A stretch of 6,533 nt of DNA, taken from NCBI GenBank assembly GCA_021648425.1, contig JAKISV010000156.1, forward strand, positions 1-6,533, given 5' to 3'. Positions 5,875 to 6,533 of this stretch are shown piece after piece. This stretch comes from Rhizobiaceae bacterium. GTDB taxonomy: Bacteria > Pseudomonadota > Alphaproteobacteria > Rhizobiales > Rhizobiaceae. The position numbers were made by a program, and so were the translations under genes. The notes beneath the pieces are model-generated. The model was not told the DNA's origin and searched no databases. It saw only the letters and a list, made by a program, of their open reading frames with translations. How positions within the stretch are numbered: position 1 is the first letter of the stretch; each line of letters opens with the position of its first letter.

Positions 5875-5938
5875 TGGAAATTAGGGAATATAGGGCATGC
5901 TCATTACTGACAAAATTGCGAAACTGGAAATTAGCGAA
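5875..5938 (+). repeat. 14-base direct repeat across the methyltransferase start
   Basis: TGGAAATTAGGGAA (5875-5888) and TGGAAATTAGCGAA (5925-5938) match at 13 of 14 bases and begin exactly 50 bases apart. The first copy contains the ribosome binding site and the second lies within codons 10-14. The similarity extends weakly upstream (GAAAAG versus GAAAC). A small tandem duplication or paired protein sites are possible. Confidence 0.35.
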
Positions 5939-6533
5939 AAATCTCATGTAGCTGGCGCGTTTTCCACTACGGTTTTACGTCGGCTAGAGGAATTGCTTCC
6001 GGAGAAAATAACTGCAACCGCAGAAACCGGTTGTGGTAAATCCACCATCATGTTTTCAAATTTATCGTCGAATCATACAGTATTTTGTATTGATGACCGT
6101 GAGGATGATGAATCTAGCATAAATTATTTTGAAAGCTGCAAAATAACCAAAAATAAAAACGTTAAACTCGTACTTGGGCCTACACAAAAAACTCTTCCAA
6201 AATATAAAGGTTTCAAAAAATATGATGTGGTGCTCATAGATGGGCCGCATGGCTTCCCGTTTCCAGAGATTGAGTACTACTACTTTTATCCCCATATTAA
6301 GCCCAATGGTATCCTGATTATTGATGATGTTCACATTGCTACAATTGGGCGCCTTGCTGACTTTATTGCCGAGGATGAAATGTTTGAATTTGTTGAACTC
6401 GTTTCTACAACGGCTGTTTTTCGCCGAACGGACGCTGAGGCTTTTGACCCAACTGGAGACGGCTGGTGGCTTCAGGACTTTAATCGACGCCGTATTCCAG
6501 ATGGCAACGCCTATCTGGAGCCTTATGCGCTTG
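5897..6533 (+). CDS. Class I SAM-dependent methyltransferase (3' end outside window)
   Basis: From the ATG at 5897 the frame is open to the window edge, giving 212 residues. The fold is that of a Rossmann-type methyltransferase of the Methyltransf_24 kind: motif I region AETGCGKST (42-50), a strand ending in an acidic pair FCIDD (63-67) that should hold the ribose of S-adenosylmethionine, DVVLIDGPHG (110-119) and KPNGILIIDDVH (135-146). The IDGxH and IDD pattern resembles metal-assisted O-methyltransferases and sugar or small-molecule methyltransferases. The acceptor is unknown; the neighbouring GDP-mannose gene suggests surface polysaccharide, which is inference. The ATG follows an in-frame TAG (5891-5893), so no earlier start exists; TAGGGA at 5882-5887 is a suitable ribosome binding site nine bases upstream. 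The C-terminal part (about 184-212, rich in W, R and Y) continues beyond the edge. Confidence 0.82.
   Translation, partial: MLITDKIAKLEISEKSHVAGAFSTTVLRRLEELLPEKITATAETGCGKSTIMFSNLSSNHTVFCIDDREDDESSINYFESCKITKNKNVKLVLGPTQKTLPKYKGFKKYDVVLIDGPHGFPFPEIEYYYFYPHIKPNGILIIDDVHIATIGRLADFIAEDEMFEFVELVSTTAVFRRTDAEAFDPTGDGWWLQDFNRRRIPDGNAYLEPYAL

Larger units (their letters stand above)
5446..5896. other. 451-base AT-rich intergenic region between divergent genes
   Basis: No convincing gene lies here. A minus-strand open frame of 75 codons (5720-5947) overlaps the methyltransferase start, has no recognisable protein features and is treated as chance. The region holds the upstream control sequences of both flanking genes, a perfect 7-bp dyad (5841-5857), a pair of 12-base direct repeats (5725-5736 and 5756-5767), an 8-base T run (5738-5745) without a good stem before it, and several small AT dyads such as AAATTA-T-TAATTT at 5714-5726. 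I could not identify a clear promoter for the guanylyltransferase gene. Confidence 0.5.

Noticed and set aside
5720..5947. Minus-strand open frame of 75 codons in the intergenic region.
   Set aside because: It overlaps the well-supported methyltransferase start on the other strand, is rich in aromatic residues as expected from antisense AT-rich DNA, and has no recognisable domain.
6020..6046. AETGCGKST in the methyltransferase formally fits the P-loop pattern [AG]-x4-G-K-[ST].
   Set aside because: It sits at the motif I position of a Rossmann methyltransferase, followed by the expected acidic strand end and the IDGxH and IDD motifs. No Walker B or other ATPase features follow.

Overview
The window looks like a chromosomal segment of a Gram-negative proteobacterium of moderate to low GC. 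Gamma- or alphaproteobacteria fit best, but the sequence does not let me choose between them. Support comes from a proteobacterial-type fumarylacetoacetase divergent from a MarR regulator, sigma70-like promoters and a mannose-1-phosphate guanylyltransferase with proteobacterial motifs. I see no tRNA, rRNA, CRISPR array, transposase or integrase.

Left part (1-827): the 5' end of a minus-strand fumarylacetoacetase gene (last step of tyrosine/homogentisate breakdown) runs off the left edge. It is divergent from a plus-strand MarR-family regulator. The 105-base gap holds two related 18-bp dyad sites sharing the half-site ATGAAACTA. Each fits in the -35/-10 spacer of one of the two divergent promoters, which suggests one repressor shutting both. 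The regulator gene may be transcribed from its own start codon (leaderless).

Middle (851-3082): a minus-strand membrane protein of the DUF6629 type (opening MCLSETVSFAASG) is divergent from a plus-strand APC-superfamily permease. The permease ends in an unusual methionine- and aspartate-rich cytosolic tail.

Right part (3101-6533): a minus-strand gene for a two-domain nucleotide-sugar enzyme, an N-terminal mannose-1-phosphate guanylyltransferase fused to a C-terminal AGE-family (acylglucosamine 2-epimerase-like) isomerase domain. It is split by a one-base frame change that can be confined to about 13 bases. Read through, it would make about 781 residues. The AGE domain stands where the usual cupin-type mannose-6-phosphate isomerase domain sits in ManC/AlgA proteins, so the fusion probably serves GDP-mannose supply. 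A 451-base AT-rich gap with dyads and direct repeats separates it from a divergent plus-strand class I SAM-dependent methyltransferase gene that runs off the right edge. Together these suggest the border of a surface-polysaccharide locus.

Most of the window is ordinary. The points worth a second look are the paired operators, the frame change in the GMP-AGE fusion, the Met/Asp-rich permease tail and the repeats upstream of the methyltransferase.
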